This document shows positions 54,628 to 63,692 of a stretch of DNA of 64,000 nt, piece after piece. The notes below the pieces were generated by a model. The model did not search any database. It was not told where the DNA came from and was given only the letters and a program-made list of their open reading frames with translations. How positions within the stretch are numbered: position 1 is the stretch's first letter; the number at the start of each line of letters is the position of its first letter. Position numbers and translations under genes: made by a program. This stretch comes from Ignavibacteria bacterium. Lineage in GTDB: Bacteria; Bacteroidota; Ignavibacteria; Kapaibacteriales; Kapaibacteriaceae. Location of the stretch: the NCBI GenBank assembly GCA_015709655.1, contig CP054181.1:1794207-1858206 (forward strand), in the 5' to 3' direction.

Positions 54628-55500
54628 ATGAGTAACATGCTAATTCGAATCCTTGCTGCTGCCGTTGGAATCCCCCTGGCAGTACTTGTAATTGTTGCCG
54701 GAGGATGGTGGTATAACGTTGCCATTATTGCCGTGACAACGCTTGCACTAAATGAGTTTTATTCGCTTGCAGCTACGAAGGGTATAGCTGTAAACAGATA
54801 TGTGGGCCTGGTGTGGAGTATTGCTGTCCAGGTTTTTATTTCGATTGCAGCCGGCGGAGGAGGCTTCCAGGGCTTATTATGGTTTGCCCATAGTGTTGTG
54901 TTGTTTGTGGCTGGAATCCTGATAACTCTTGTAGCCGAGTTGTTCCGTAACCGCGAAAATCCAATTCAGAATATCGCCGTTACCGCAATGGGTGTGCTTT
55001 ACATTACTCTTGGCATGAGTGCCCTGCTGGTGCTTCGCACCGGCATGATGTCATTTACCAATGGAACCGTAGGCGAGAAGGGTGCATCGCTGGTTTTGGT
55101 GCTGTTTGCCACCGTCTGGATATGCGATTCGGCTGCGTACTTTGCCGGCATGAGTTTTGGCAAACACAAACTGTTCCCCCGGGTAAGCCCCAAGAAAAGC
55201 TGGGAAGGGGCTTTGGCAGGCTTTGCAGCCTCGGTTATTGGTTTTATCCTGCTGAGTAACTGGCTGATGCCTCAGTACCCTGTATGGCTGGGAATAGTTA
55301 GCGGAGCTGTGGTTGGCAGCATTGGACTGATTGGCGACTTAGTGGAATCGCTGCTAAAAAGAGATGCCGTTGTTAAGGATAGCTCACAGTTAATCCCCGG
55401 GCACGGTGGTGTACTGGATCGGTTTGATTCGATGCTGTTTGTTGCTCCTGCTATTTTAATCCTTCTTACAGTGGCGGCTATTCTGATGGGACCGTTCTGA
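54628..55500 (+). CDS. cdsA: phosphatidate cytidylyltransferase
   Basis: 290 residues with about eight membrane segments. The CdsA signature is at the C-terminus: VSPKKSWEGALAGFAASVIG, then GDLVESLLKRDAVVKDSSQL and IPGHGGVLDRFDSMLFVAPA. It makes CDP-diacylglycerol from phosphatidate and CTP, the substrate for pssA at the left end of the window. It is followed after one base by the CDF gene. Confidence 0.96.
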   Translation: MSNMLIRILAAAVGIPLAVLVIVAGGWWYNVAIIAVTTLALNEFYSLAATKGIAVNRYVGLVWSIAVQVFISIAAGGGGFQGLLWFAHSVVLFVAGILITLVAELFRNRENPIQNIAVTAMGVLYITLGMSALLVLRTGMMSFTNGTVGEKGASLVLVLFATVWICDSAAYFAGMSFGKHKLFPRVSPKKSWEGALAGFAASVIGFILLSNWLMPQYPVWLGIVSGAVVGSIGLIGDLVESLLKRDAVVKDSSQLIPGHGGVLDRFDSMLFVAPAILILLTVAAILMGPF

Positions 55501-55501
55501 G

Positions 55502-56410
55502 ATGAGCCCGCATCGTCACGAAGAAGAAGGCACGCATGGCGGACACCACCATATCCATGAATTTCGCGACATACGTCCGCTGCGCATTGCGCTACTCCTA
55601 ACAGGGCTTGTGCTTGCTGTACAATTAGTTGGCGGTCTTCTTACAAACAGTGTGGTTTTGGCAAGTTATGCCGCTCACGTATTCGTTGATGTTTCGTCAC
55701 TCCTGATTGCCTACATTGGCTTAACGCTGGGAGCCCGAATGCAGTCGCGCCGGGGTACACGCTTTACCTTTGGACTGCGACGACTTGAGATACTGGCTGC
55801 GCTTACCAACGGTTTTGTATTGATTGGAATTTGCGTATTCATTGTCCTGGAAGCTATTGGCAGACTGTCACATCCGATGCACGTCCATGCCGATGAGATG
55901 CTGTGGGTTGCAATTACTGCGTTTGTGGCGAATTCGTTTAGTGCCTGGTATTTGCATAAGTCAACCCACATTACCACACGTAGTGCCTATTTGCACGTGG
56001 TCACAGACTTAATGTCGAGTATTGGTGTTGTTATAGCTGCAATCGCAGTAAAGCTTACTAACTGGCCGCTGATTGATTCAGCTATCGGAATCGCAATTGC
56101 CGTTGTGATTTCGGTGGGCGCAATTCGAATTATCAGAGAGGCTTTAATCATTCTCATGGAAACAGCTCCTTACCGGCTTAGTATTGCTGACCTTGAAGCA
56201 GGCGTAAGGAGCATCCCCGGAATTCTTGATGTCCACGATATACATGTATGGCAGCTAAGCCGTAAAGAATCCGCCGCAACACTGCACGTAGTTACGCAGC
56301 AGCCAAATGACGAGATGTTGCGTGCGGTGCAGCAGTTCCTTCATGATCACTTTGGTATTCACCATGTTACCGTCCAAATAGAGCAATCTAATTTAAATGA
56401 TGAGTGCTAA
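55502..56410 (+). CDS. cation diffusion facilitator (zinc/cobalt exporter)
   Basis: 302 residues, six membrane segments. The N-terminal tail is His-rich (HRHEEEGTHGGHHHIHEFRD), and metal-site motifs HVFVD (TM2) and HVVTD (TM5) fit the CDF HxxxD pair. The C-terminal domain ESAATLHVVTQQPNDEM...HFGIHHVTVQIEQ is the cytosolic regulatory ferredoxin-like fold. It exports Zn, Co or similar ions by proton exchange. The ATG is two bases after the cdsA stop, so they share a transcript. Confidence 0.94.
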   Translation: MSPHRHEEEGTHGGHHHIHEFRDIRPLRIALLLTGLVLAVQLVGGLLTNSVVLASYAAHVFVDVSSLLIAYIGLTLGARMQSRRGTRFTFGLRRLEILAALTNGFVLIGICVFIVLEAIGRLSHPMHVHADEMLWVAITAFVANSFSAWYLHKSTHITTRSAYLHVVTDLMSSIGVVIAAIAVKLTNWPLIDSAIGIAIAVVISVGAIRIIREALIILMETAPYRLSIADLEAGVRSIPGILDVHDIHVWQLSRKESAATLHVVTQQPNDEMLRAVQQFLHDHFGIHHVTVQIEQSNLNDEC

Positions 56411-56681
56411 CGCAGGATGAACACAGAGCATTACCTGCTCTGGCACGCCAATACGGTGAGTTGCGGTTTGAATCGTGGATTTTACAAATCTCAAAATCGT
56501 CATGTTAGCCGGGAGTACCTCTTGGGTACGTTACCATACACCGTATGTCAGTCGGTTGGGAATGATCATTGAGTTGCACCGCACAGAGACCTGCGATTGG
56601 AGTCACCCGGTCTGGGTTGTCGGGTATGGCTTGTTACCCCGTGTAGATAGGTGCACACTCATCTAACGCGGGTTGACGACG

Positions 56682-56704
56682 AATACCCGAATCAGGGTAT
56701 TTTT
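56682..56704 (+). terminator. possible intrinsic terminator in the gap after the CDF gene
   Basis: AATACCC (56682-56688) and GGGTATT (56695-56701), 7-bp perfect stem with a 6-base loop, followed by TTT for five T in a row. It is 270 bases from the CDF stop, so it may end that transcript or an unseen one. Confidence 0.45.
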
Positions 56705-56797
56705 ACCAATAATAAAGTAAGTTATAAAATAGCAATCATGTACCGTTGTAAGTTTACCAACCGGGCCAACCGGAGTTTATTGTGAGTCGAATTATGC

Positions 56798-56826
56798 CTG
56801 CGTGGCAGGGAGCCACTGTCACGCAG
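56798..56826 (+). promoter_or_regulatory. strong hairpin in the probable 5' UTR of the first DUF1566 gene
   Basis: CTGCGTGGCAG (56798-56808) pairs with CTGTCACGCAG (56816-56826): 11 bp with one G-U pair and loop GGAGCCA. No T tract follows. It lies 47 bases before the GTG at 56874; mRNA stabilisation, a protein-binding site or translational control are possible. Confidence 0.5.
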
Positions 56827-56873
56827 ACATCCGGCCAAACAATCAAGAGGTTTTATTTACCGGAGAGGTGCAG

Positions 56874-57941
56874 GTGAATATCTGTCGGCATTTCGTTAGG
56901 GTGGTCTTAGTTTTACTGTGTGTCAATGCAGTCGTAAACGCCCAAACATTAATTGGTGGCAAACTGCAATTATTTGATCCTGTATCAGGGAATAAGACTG
57001 TTGTTCAGCCAGGACTTTCATCTGGCACGGATACACTCATGTTGCCGGCAACCAGTGGTAAACTACTCGCTGGTGATACATCCAGGGTATCGGCAGCATG
57101 GCTGGTTGGCAGGAATGACCTGACGGCACCGGCGAACAATACCGTTGGCTCCACATCAGCTCATGATGTTATTCTGATTGCCGGGGGTACGGCCTCAGCC
57201 AATCAACGCCTGATACTCTCCGCTTCGTCTAATACGATTTCTACCAGTGATGGTGGGGGATTTCGGTTTGCCGAGCCTGTTGCTGATGGTGGGAATTTTA
57301 CAGCTTTTATTCCGGCGGCACAACCAGAAAATATCGTTTATACATTGCCAAAGTCAGCACCTGCCTTAAATCAGTTTTTAAAGGCTACCGAGGTAGCTGG
57401 CAGTAACGTCACCCTTGGTTGGGCCGTTGTAAGTGGTAGTGGGTCGCACTATGTAGGAGAACACCATGCCGGAGGAATTGTATTCTGGGTTGATTCGTTA
57501 GGGAACCACGGCCTGATTGTCAGCATGATTGACCTTGATGCTAATGAAGCATGGAGTAATGTTGACAGCGTTGCATGTGGAAATACAACCAGTGATGACG
57601 GGAAAGTAAATACAGCGAACATCATTGCACAAACTGATCACACGAGCAGTGCTGCTAAGCTGTGTGATGACTATTTCAATGTTGACTATGGTACGGGACG
57701 GTTTAATGATTGGTACCTGCCCAGCAGGGATGAATTTGAACTGCTCAAGAATAGCAATGTGGAGGTGGAAAATGCATTATCGGTTTATGGGGCACCAGCA
57801 ACGCTTTTTGACGTAAACGTTTACTGGACCAGCACGGAAACAGACAACAAGAATTCAATAGCGTATTCATTTGACACATATTCATTTGTAAGCGTCCGAA
57901 AAAACACAACCCATTATGTACGGGCTATACGCTCGTTCTAG
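56874..57941 (+). CDS. secreted DUF1566 paralogue 1
   Basis: 355 residues from GTG 56874, with GAGAGG upstream. Signal peptide VNICRHFVRVVLVLLCVNAV, cleaved near VVNA-QTL. Residues ~25-215 form a strand-rich domain shared with the two following genes: QTLIGGKLQLFDP, AAWLVGRNDLTAPANN, STSDGGGFRFAEPVADGG. The C-terminal ~140 residues are a DUF1566 (Lcl C-terminal) domain: HYVGEHHAGGIVFWVDSLGN, AAKLCDDYFNVDYGTGRFND, WYLPSRDEFELL, and the end YVRAIRSF. These domains occur on many surface proteins; ligand unknown. Confidence 0.85.
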   Translation: MNICRHFVRVVLVLLCVNAVVNAQTLIGGKLQLFDPVSGNKTVVQPGLSSGTDTLMLPATSGKLLAGDTSRVSAAWLVGRNDLTAPANNTVGSTSAHDVILIAGGTASANQRLILSASSNTISTSDGGGFRFAEPVADGGNFTAFIPAAQPENIVYTLPKSAPALNQFLKATEVAGSNVTLGWAVVSGSGSHYVGEHHAGGIVFWVDSLGNHGLIVSMIDLDANEAWSNVDSVACGNTTSDDGKVNTANIIAQTDHTSSAAKLCDDYFNVDYGTGRFNDWYLPSRDEFELLKNSNVEVENALSVYGAPATLFDVNVYWTSTETDNKNSIAYSFDTYSFVSVRKNTTHYVRAIRSF

Positions 57942-57987
57942 CAGGATGTACTACCTGGATCAACTAAACGGTTATTTACGAGGTGAT

Positions 57988-59052
57988 ATGATTCGATACT
58001 GCAGGTTAATTGCCGTCTGCTGCATGTTGTTATGTGGGGCTGTTGCCAAGTCGCAAACTCTTATTGGCAGTGGTTTGCAATTCTTTACATCTCAACCCGG
58101 GAAATTGACTGTTGTCACCCCGGGGACTGTTTCTCAAACCACGACTCTGACGCTGCCCGATTCCACCGGTACGCTGCTGATACGGAGTGCCCAGGGTGAG
58201 TCCGGCGCATGGCTTCTTGGCGGCAACAATTTATCTGGCTCATCATCTGTTGAGTTTGGCTCGGCAACCAATAACAACGTAGTACTGATTGCAGGCGGAA
58301 CAAGTGCATCAAACCACCGCCTGATTCTGAACTCGACAGAGAACGTTACGTCCACGACCGATGGTGGCGAGATTCGTTTTTTAGAACCATCGGCGAGCGG
58401 GTCAAATTACAGTTCTTTTAAGGCAGCTGCACAAACAAGCAGCGTTAGCTACGTACTTCCGGTCACAAAGCCGGTTGTAGGCCGGTACCTGAAAGCAACC
58501 GGTATCAATGGAACCGAGGTTACTCTGTCGTGGGAAGTAGCTGCAGGTGGAGTAAATCACTATGTAGGCGAACAGTATGGTGGCGGTGTGGTGTTCTGGG
58601 TTGACGAAACCGGTAATCACGGTTTGATTATCAGTATGGTGGATGTTGGAGTGAATGTTACCTGGAGTAATCTGTACAATGACTGGTGCGGAAATACTAA
58701 TGATGACGACGGGAAGAATAATACAGCAAGCATTATTGCGCAGGCAGGCCACACCAACAGTGCTGCTAAACGATGCGATGACTACTATAATGACGACTAT
58801 GGCACCGGCCAGTTTAATGACTGGTATTTGCCGAGCATGAATGAAATGAAGAAGATTTGGTCTTCTTTGTATGAAATAAGCAAGGGAATTACCAATTATG
58901 GAGCACCTGCCACTCAAATCGATAATAAACCTTACTGGACAAGCACGGAGAACAGCGCTACCCAGACAATTGCTTTAAACTTTGTTACCTGCCATTTTCT
59001 CCCCTATTACAAGGCTACTCGTTGCAATGTCAGGGCAATTCGCTCCTTTTGA
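57988..59052 (+). CDS. secreted DUF1566 paralogue 2
   Basis: 354 residues from ATG 57988, with GAGGTGAT directly upstream. Signal MIRYCRLIAVCCMLLCGAVA. Same architecture as its neighbours: QTLIGSGLQFFTSQP, AWLLGGNNLSGSSSVE, STTDGGEIRFLEPSASGSNY, then HYVGEQYGGGVVFWVDETGN, HTNSAAKRCDDYYNDDYGTG, QFNDWYLPSMNEMKKI and NVRAIRSF at the end. The AWLLGGN segment is like the repeat found ahead of peptidase S74-type tail proteins. It has its own start signals and lies 46 bases after paralogue 1, consistent with tandem duplication followed by divergence. Confidence 0.85.
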   Translation: MIRYCRLIAVCCMLLCGAVAKSQTLIGSGLQFFTSQPGKLTVVTPGTVSQTTTLTLPDSTGTLLIRSAQGESGAWLLGGNNLSGSSSVEFGSATNNNVVLIAGGTSASNHRLILNSTENVTSTTDGGEIRFLEPSASGSNYSSFKAAAQTSSVSYVLPVTKPVVGRYLKATGINGTEVTLSWEVAAGGVNHYVGEQYGGGVVFWVDETGNHGLIISMVDVGVNVTWSNLYNDWCGNTNDDDGKNNTASIIAQAGHTNSAAKRCDDYYNDDYGTGQFNDWYLPSMNEMKKIWSSLYEISKGITNYGAPATQIDNKPYWTSTENSATQTIALNFVTCHFLPYYKATRCNVRAIRSF

Positions 59053-59207
59053 AAAACACTTCTTTTACGTCACCCTTCACGTTATTAATTCTAATTGCCA
59101 ATGTCGTTATGCAACGTACAAAATATCGCCGGAAACCGACTCTGCTGAGCATGTGCAGTTTTAACAAAGTACATTGTAGTGCGAATGTAAATTCCGTACG
59201 AAGCCTG

Positions 59208-60278
59208 ATGAGTGCCTCATCACGGCTGCTGCTGAGTATCGCAGTCATACTGATGGCGGGACTTACAGTTGCGGTATCACAAACGCTGATTGGGAGGTCG
59301 GTTCAGTTTTTTGAACCCGGAACCAGTTATCAAACATTTCTCGTCCCTTCAAATTCAACTCAGGTGGTTACAATTACTCTTCCGAGTGGAGACGGTACTC
59401 TACTTGTTGACAAAGGGTCGGGGGCTTCGGATGCATGGCTGCTGGGCGGGAACGATCTTTCGGGGCCGGCGGATAATCGGCTTGGATCAACTTCAAACAA
59501 CAATGTGATATTCTGTGTCGGTGAAACGGCACCTACTAATCGTCGCCTTGAATTATCGTCGTCAGCCAATGCGATAACTGTAACCAACGGTGGTGAGCTG
59601 CGGTTTGCTGAACCTGCTGCAGACGGTTCACATTATACGGGATTTAAGGCAAAGGCTCAGGCAACTGATATTGTTTACGTACTACCTTCATTAAAACCAC
59701 AGGGCAATCAAGCGTTAAAAGTTACCCATGTTGCTGGCGATACGGTTGCACTGTCATGGGCTAATGTGGGCGGCGGTGGAACTCATTACGTGGGTGAGCG
59801 ATATGGCGGCGGTATTGTGTTCTGGGTTGACGAAACCGGAAATCACGGTCTTATTGTAAGCATGGTAAATATCAGTGCCGGTGCAGCGTGGAGTAATGTG
59901 ACTAATGCGATTGTTGGCACCAATGACTGGAATGGTGCCGCTAATACGACAGGAATTCTTGCCCAGGCAGGCCATACGAATAGTGCGGCAAAAATCTGTG
60001 ACGATTATACAAACGGTGACTATGGTACCGGTGTTTATAGTGACTGGTATCTTCCGAGCAGAGGTCAGCTTATTCACATCTGGAATAACTGGACGGCAGT
60101 TCAAAATGCTCTTGCTAATTATGGTGCACCCGCAGAGCTCATTGCTCAGTATCCATACTGGAGTAGTACAGAATATGCCGAGAATCAGGCTTTTGCAGTA
60201 AACTATAAGAATATTTGGATTCCCAACGCCGCCAAATATGATGCTATTCCTTACGTCCGCGCCGTACGCTCCTTTTAG
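59208..60278 (+). CDS. secreted DUF1566 paralogue 3
   Basis: 356 residues from ATG 59208, chosen because it begins a signal peptide (MSASSRLLLSIAVILMAGLT); the frame is open 62 codons upstream, but that overlaps paralogue 2. Shared landmarks: QTLIGRSVQFFEP, AWLLGGNDLSGPADNRLGST, TVTNGGELRFAEPAADGSHY, HYVGERYGGGIVFWVDETGN, HTNSAAKICDDYTNGDYGTG, YSDWYLPSRGQLIHI, YVRAVRSF. It has the longest upstream gap of the set (155 bases), so may have its own promoter. No peptidase or membrane anchor is seen, so the proteins are probably released or held by partners. Confidence 0.85.
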   Translation: MSASSRLLLSIAVILMAGLTVAVSQTLIGRSVQFFEPGTSYQTFLVPSNSTQVVTITLPSGDGTLLVDKGSGASDAWLLGGNDLSGPADNRLGSTSNNNVIFCVGETAPTNRRLELSSSANAITVTNGGELRFAEPAADGSHYTGFKAKAQATDIVYVLPSLKPQGNQALKVTHVAGDTVALSWANVGGGGTHYVGERYGGGIVFWVDETGNHGLIVSMVNISAGAAWSNVTNAIVGTNDWNGAANTTGILAQAGHTNSAAKICDDYTNGDYGTGVYSDWYLPSRGQLIHIWNNWTAVQNALANYGAPAELIAQYPYWSSTEYAENQAFAVNYKNIWIPNAAKYDAIPYVRAVRSF

Positions 60279-60351
60279 GAACTTCGACCTCAGGCATTAT
60301 TGCCATTTACTGAATAGTATAGCAGGGATTGCTCAAGTATGCAATCGGACG

Positions 60352-61863
60352 CTACTTCCCGTAAAATTCCAGAGCCCCTTGCCGCATACGTTCAAGCTCT
60401 GAACGCAGCAGATACATCATGTGGCCTGCATCGTAATACGTAAGCGAGATATTGCCCCGAAGCGATTCAGGCAGCCCCAGGTGTTGTATGGTGTATTCGG
60501 CTCCATACACTGGTGTTGCAAGATCGTAATATCCGCATAGAACCCAAACGCGCAGTGCGGGGTTGGTGACGATGGCGTTGCGAAGCGCCGGGGCAACATT
60601 CAGATATTCGTTCTTAACGTTCCCGTAATCCCACGGCCATACACGCCCGGTAAGTACTTCGTATGGGAGCAGTGTTGTGACCTTTAATTCGCGGGACAGG
60701 TAGTCATTGATACAGGTAGAAAAAGCGCCTCCGGCTGCCGGGTGGTAGCTGGGGTCCTGCTCCATGAATTCAGAAAGCTGATTAACAAGCGGACCTGTAT
60801 AGCGTCCATCAAATCTGCCAACCTGCTGTCCGGTACTGCGCAGCAGCTCAGCACAGAACCTGAAAATGTTAATTCGTAGATCGGAGCGCTCAATGAACTC
60901 TGCTGATAACCCGGTGTACCGGCTGATGCGCTGAACAAGTTTTGTACGGTCTGCACCCTGCAGCGCAGAGCCTGCCATTAAAGCAATGGCGTATTCGTTG
61001 CGGGCAAATTCAGTAACCTCACGCACAACATCTTGTACCGATTTCTGCTGTAGGTCTGCCGACAGCTTTTTGTGATACCAAGCAGTAGCTGCATACGTAG
61101 GCAGGAATGAAATAAACGGAAGGTCATTCCCTTCGTCGAAACTAATCGTCTGAAAATTTAATACAGCACTCACCAGAATTACGCCGTTAAGATACATCCC
61201 GTAGCGTGCCTGCAGATGCTCGCTCAAGCCCGAGGCGCGTGTAGTCCCGTATGATTCGCCAATTAGATATTTTGGAGAACCCCACCGCTGGTTGTCGTTG
61301 ATATACCGCCGGATAAATTCGCCAACTGATTCGATATCCTGCCTGTAACCATGGAAGTCCTGGCCGGCAGTCTTCTCGTCGGTTGCCCGTGAATATCCTG
61401 TGCTCACGGGATCGATAAACACCAGGTCAGTAAGGTCAAGCCAGGAATACTCGTTATCAACAAGTTCGCAGGGAGGTGGGAGGGGGCTTCCGTCAGTGGC
61501 CATGTTTACTCTGCGAGGGCCAAGGACGCCGAGATGCAGCCACACACTCGACGAGCCGGGCCCTCCGTTGAATGAGAAGGTCACCGGACGCTTGGCCGCA
61601 TCCTTGACATTGTTACGGGTGTATGCAATGTAGAACACGTTTGCTTTTACCGTTCCATCTTCCTTGGTAAGCTGTAACTGTCCGGTAGTAACCGTATAGT
61701 CAACAACTGTACCGTTAATCGTAACCGATGCCTTTGTACTGGTAGGACTTGGGTGTACGTTAACCGTTGTGGTATCATTTGCAGCATGAGAAAAACCAAG
61801 CATACAAAAAAACGCAACCAGTATGCTCATCCAGGGCTGGCAGAGAGTTAATCTATGGTACAA
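60352..61863 (-). CDS. exported S10-type serine carboxypeptidase-like protein
   Basis: 503 residues from TTG 61863, chosen because AAGGA lies six bases upstream and it adds a basic n-region; ATG 61830 would give a short signal. Signal MYHRLTLCQP then a hydrophobic stretch ending FSHA. S10 triad: FSFNGGPGSSSVWLHLG (oxyanion), LIGESYGTTRASGLSEHL with the nucleophile Ser, CGYYDLATPVYGAEY with Asp, and YDAGHMMYLLRSEL with His. It removes C-terminal residues from peptides outside the cytoplasm. It is convergent with the DUF1566 cluster. Confidence 0.92.
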   Translation of the reverse strand: MYHRLTLCQPWMSILVAFFCMLGFSHAANDTTTVNVHPSPTSTKASVTINGTVVDYTVTTGQLQLTKEDGTVKANVFYIAYTRNNVKDAAKRPVTFSFNGGPGSSSVWLHLGVLGPRRVNMATDGSPLPPPCELVDNEYSWLDLTDLVFIDPVSTGYSRATDEKTAGQDFHGYRQDIESVGEFIRRYINDNQRWGSPKYLIGESYGTTRASGLSEHLQARYGMYLNGVILVSAVLNFQTISFDEGNDLPFISFLPTYAATAWYHKKLSADLQQKSVQDVVREVTEFARNEYAIALMAGSALQGADRTKLVQRISRYTGLSAEFIERSDLRINIFRFCAELLRSTGQQVGRFDGRYTGPLVNQLSEFMEQDPSYHPAAGGAFSTCINDYLSRELKVTTLLPYEVLTGRVWPWDYGNVKNEYLNVAPALRNAIVTNPALRVWVLCGYYDLATPVYGAEYTIQHLGLPESLRGNISLTYYDAGHMMYLLRSELERMRQGALEFYGK

Positions 61864-61920
61864 GTTTCATCCTTAAAATAGTCTTCAACATTTAGTCTAC
61901 AACATGGTGTTACTGGTACA

Positions 61921-63171
61921 TCAATTAGGGTCGGCCTCACTTCGCAGCGACGTTTGTTTTGCGGCTATTGCATCCGGTGAAGGCTGCTGTACGCTTTCAA
62001 GGAAGGGAGCAACATCGGCAAACAAACCTGACACAGTTTCTTTTTGAATGTATTCCGCAACCGCACTCAGGCTACCCGTTTCGTTAAATACCCGCAACTG
62101 TCTGTCGGCACCTGAACCGTTTTCTAATATCGTGTTGATATATTCAATTTCTTTCCTGGATCCTAAGTCATCAACCACATCATCTACAAAATCCAACAGC
62201 TCGCGGATTAGTTCACGGGCAGGCAGCTCAATCTGACGTCCCCAGTCAATAAGTTTACCATCCAGCCCGTATCGTACGGCACGCCATTTATTTTCCATGA
62301 GCAGTGATCGGCGGTACTGGCGGAACGAAAGGTTGCGCTGGTACAGTGAATAGAGCTTTGCCGCAATTGCCTGACAGAGTGCTGCAATGGCAACTGTTTC
62401 CTCGATACGCATAGGAATATCACAGATGCGAATTTCAAGAGTAGGGAAGAAGGGGTGTGGTCTGATGTCCCACCAAATTTTCTTTGCGTTGTCAATCGAG
62501 CCCGTTTTGACCAATAAGTTAACATAGTGCTGGTATTCACTCCAGTCAGAAAACAGGTCGGGAAGAGCGGTACGCGGAAAGCGCTCGAAGATCTTTGAGC
62601 GATAGCTTTTCAGGCCGGTATTATCGCCTTCCCAGAACGGGCTGTTGGTAGAAATAGCCAGAACGTGCGGCATAAAGTAACGCATCTCGTTCATAATCTG
62701 AACCTGCAGCTCTCTGTTTTCGATGCCAATATGAATGTGCATGCCAAAAATCAGTAACGAGCGAGCCAGCAGTTGCATGTCTTCGATAATAACCTTGTAA
62801 CGATCGTCTGGATAGATCTCCTGATCTTCCCACAATGCAAACGGGTGTGTAGAGGCGGCGCCTATTAGCAAACCATTCTGTTTGGCAAGATGGTTAACAA
62901 TACTCCGAATCTTGGTTACCTCGAACTGGACCTCCTGTACATTCTTGCAAACAGCTGTGCCAATTTCCAACATTGAGCCATGCATCTCGGGTTTAATATG
63001 CTCGTGAAGCAGCAGACGTCCCTTGCTGATAAGCTCCAGATTCACGTGGGACCGAAGATTATACGTTTCCGGATCAAGTGCCATGTATTCTTCTTCCACG
63101 CCAAGAGTGAACGACGGACGCTCGTACGGGTTGCCTGGGTCGAACATAATACCGGTGTCTTCTGCCGACAT
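61921..63171 (-). CDS. YbdK-type carboxylate-amine ligase (GCS2 family)
   Basis: 416 residues from ATG 63171, preceded by GAGGAG. GCS2 landmarks: FTLGVEEEYMALDPETYNLR, EMHGSMLEIGTAVCKNV, FGMHIHIGIENRE, LAISTNSPFWEGDNTGLKSY, IWWDIRPHPFFPTLEIRICD and ENKWRAVRYGLDGKLIDWG. YbdK-type enzymes have weak glutamate-cysteine ligase activity; true substrates may be other carboxylates and amines. It stands 57 bases upstream of the peptidase gene on the same strand. Confidence 0.92.
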   Translation of the reverse strand: MSAEDTGIMFDPGNPYERPSFTLGVEEEYMALDPETYNLRSHVNLELISKGRLLLHEHIKPEMHGSMLEIGTAVCKNVQEVQFEVTKIRSIVNHLAKQNGLLIGAASTHPFALWEDQEIYPDDRYKVIIEDMQLLARSLLIFGMHIHIGIENRELQVQIMNEMRYFMPHVLAISTNSPFWEGDNTGLKSYRSKIFERFPRTALPDLFSDWSEYQHYVNLLVKTGSIDNAKKIWWDIRPHPFFPTLEIRICDIPMRIEETVAIAALCQAIAAKLYSLYQRNLSFRQYRRSLLMENKWRAVRYGLDGKLIDWGRQIELPARELIRELLDFVDDVVDDLGSRKEIEYINTILENGSGADRQLRVFNETGSLSAVAEYIQKETVSGLFADVAPFLESVQQPSPDAIAAKQTSLRSEADPN

Positions 63172-63266
63172 AGTACTCCTCTTCAAAAAAATAATGCAAC
63201 AAGATAGTATGCGGAACGTTCATGTTGTACCCATTTAAAAAACTTTGATTGTTGTAGTTTGGTATT

Positions 63267-63692
63267 ATGGCTGAATTAAGTATCGAAAGCAACGGGCTGC
63301 TGGAAACAACGGCCATCTATTACAATGGGACACAACTGCGGGGGGTTCGTGAGATTCTGCTGAATCTGGACGAAAACGGCACATTTGATGCCATCATGCA
63401 GTACAAGGGTACCGATGGTGAGCTGTACACCCGAAATATCCTGCAGGACTACCCCGACCTTATTGTAACTACTGAGCCCTCGTTTACGGAAGAAGAAGCC
63501 AGGTCACTTCGGCTGCTAACATTGGACAGTGACGGAACGCTGGAAGGAACGGTGGTAGCACTGGATGGCGTTCGGCAGGAGGGCATCGTTAGTTTATATG
63601 TTCAGATCTCGGGTCCGCCCGACATCAAGCTTCTTGGTGAAATAACGTATCGGGAAGCTGACGGACAGCTTACCAAGGAAGGAATTTGGTGA
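63267..63692 (+). CDS. hypothetical acidic beta-rich protein
   Basis: 141 residues, not recognised. No signal peptide. Alternating polar/hydrophobic strands and turns (TTAIYYNGTQLRGVREILLN, FDAIMQYKGTDGELYTRNIL, GTLEGTVVALDGVRQEGIVS, IKLLGEITYREADGQLTKEG), acidic overall. Likely a small cytosolic beta protein. Its stop overlaps the following start (TGATG), so it is co-translated with a secreted Gly/Ser-rich protein. It is divergent from the ligase gene. Confidence 0.7.
   Translation: MAELSIESNGLLETTAIYYNGTQLRGVREILLNLDENGTFDAIMQYKGTDGELYTRNILQDYPDLIVTTEPSFTEEEARSLRLLTLDSDGTLEGTVVALDGVRQEGIVSLYVQISGPPDIKLLGEITYREADGQLTKEGIW

Larger units (their letters stand above)
56411..56873. other. 463-base non-coding gap upstream of the DUF1566 cluster
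   Basis: No convincing gene. A short open frame at 56475-56666 has no Shine-Dalgarno or family features. It contains a terminator-like stem at 56682-56704, an A/T-rich stretch (56700-56745), which could be a promoter region, and a strong hairpin at 56798-56826 followed by GGAGAGG and the GTG at 56874. It probably ends the CDF transcript and starts that of the cluster. Confidence 0.5.

Noticed and set aside
56420-56490. tRNA-like sequence (AGAGC...GCTCT stem with a 7-base loop, and GGTTTGAATC resembling a T loop)
   Set aside because: The T-stem does not pair, no acceptor stem can be formed and position 37 would be C. Chance resemblance.
56475-56666. 63-residue open frame in the gap before the DUF1566 genes
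   Set aside because: No Shine-Dalgarno, no signal or domain, and unusual composition.
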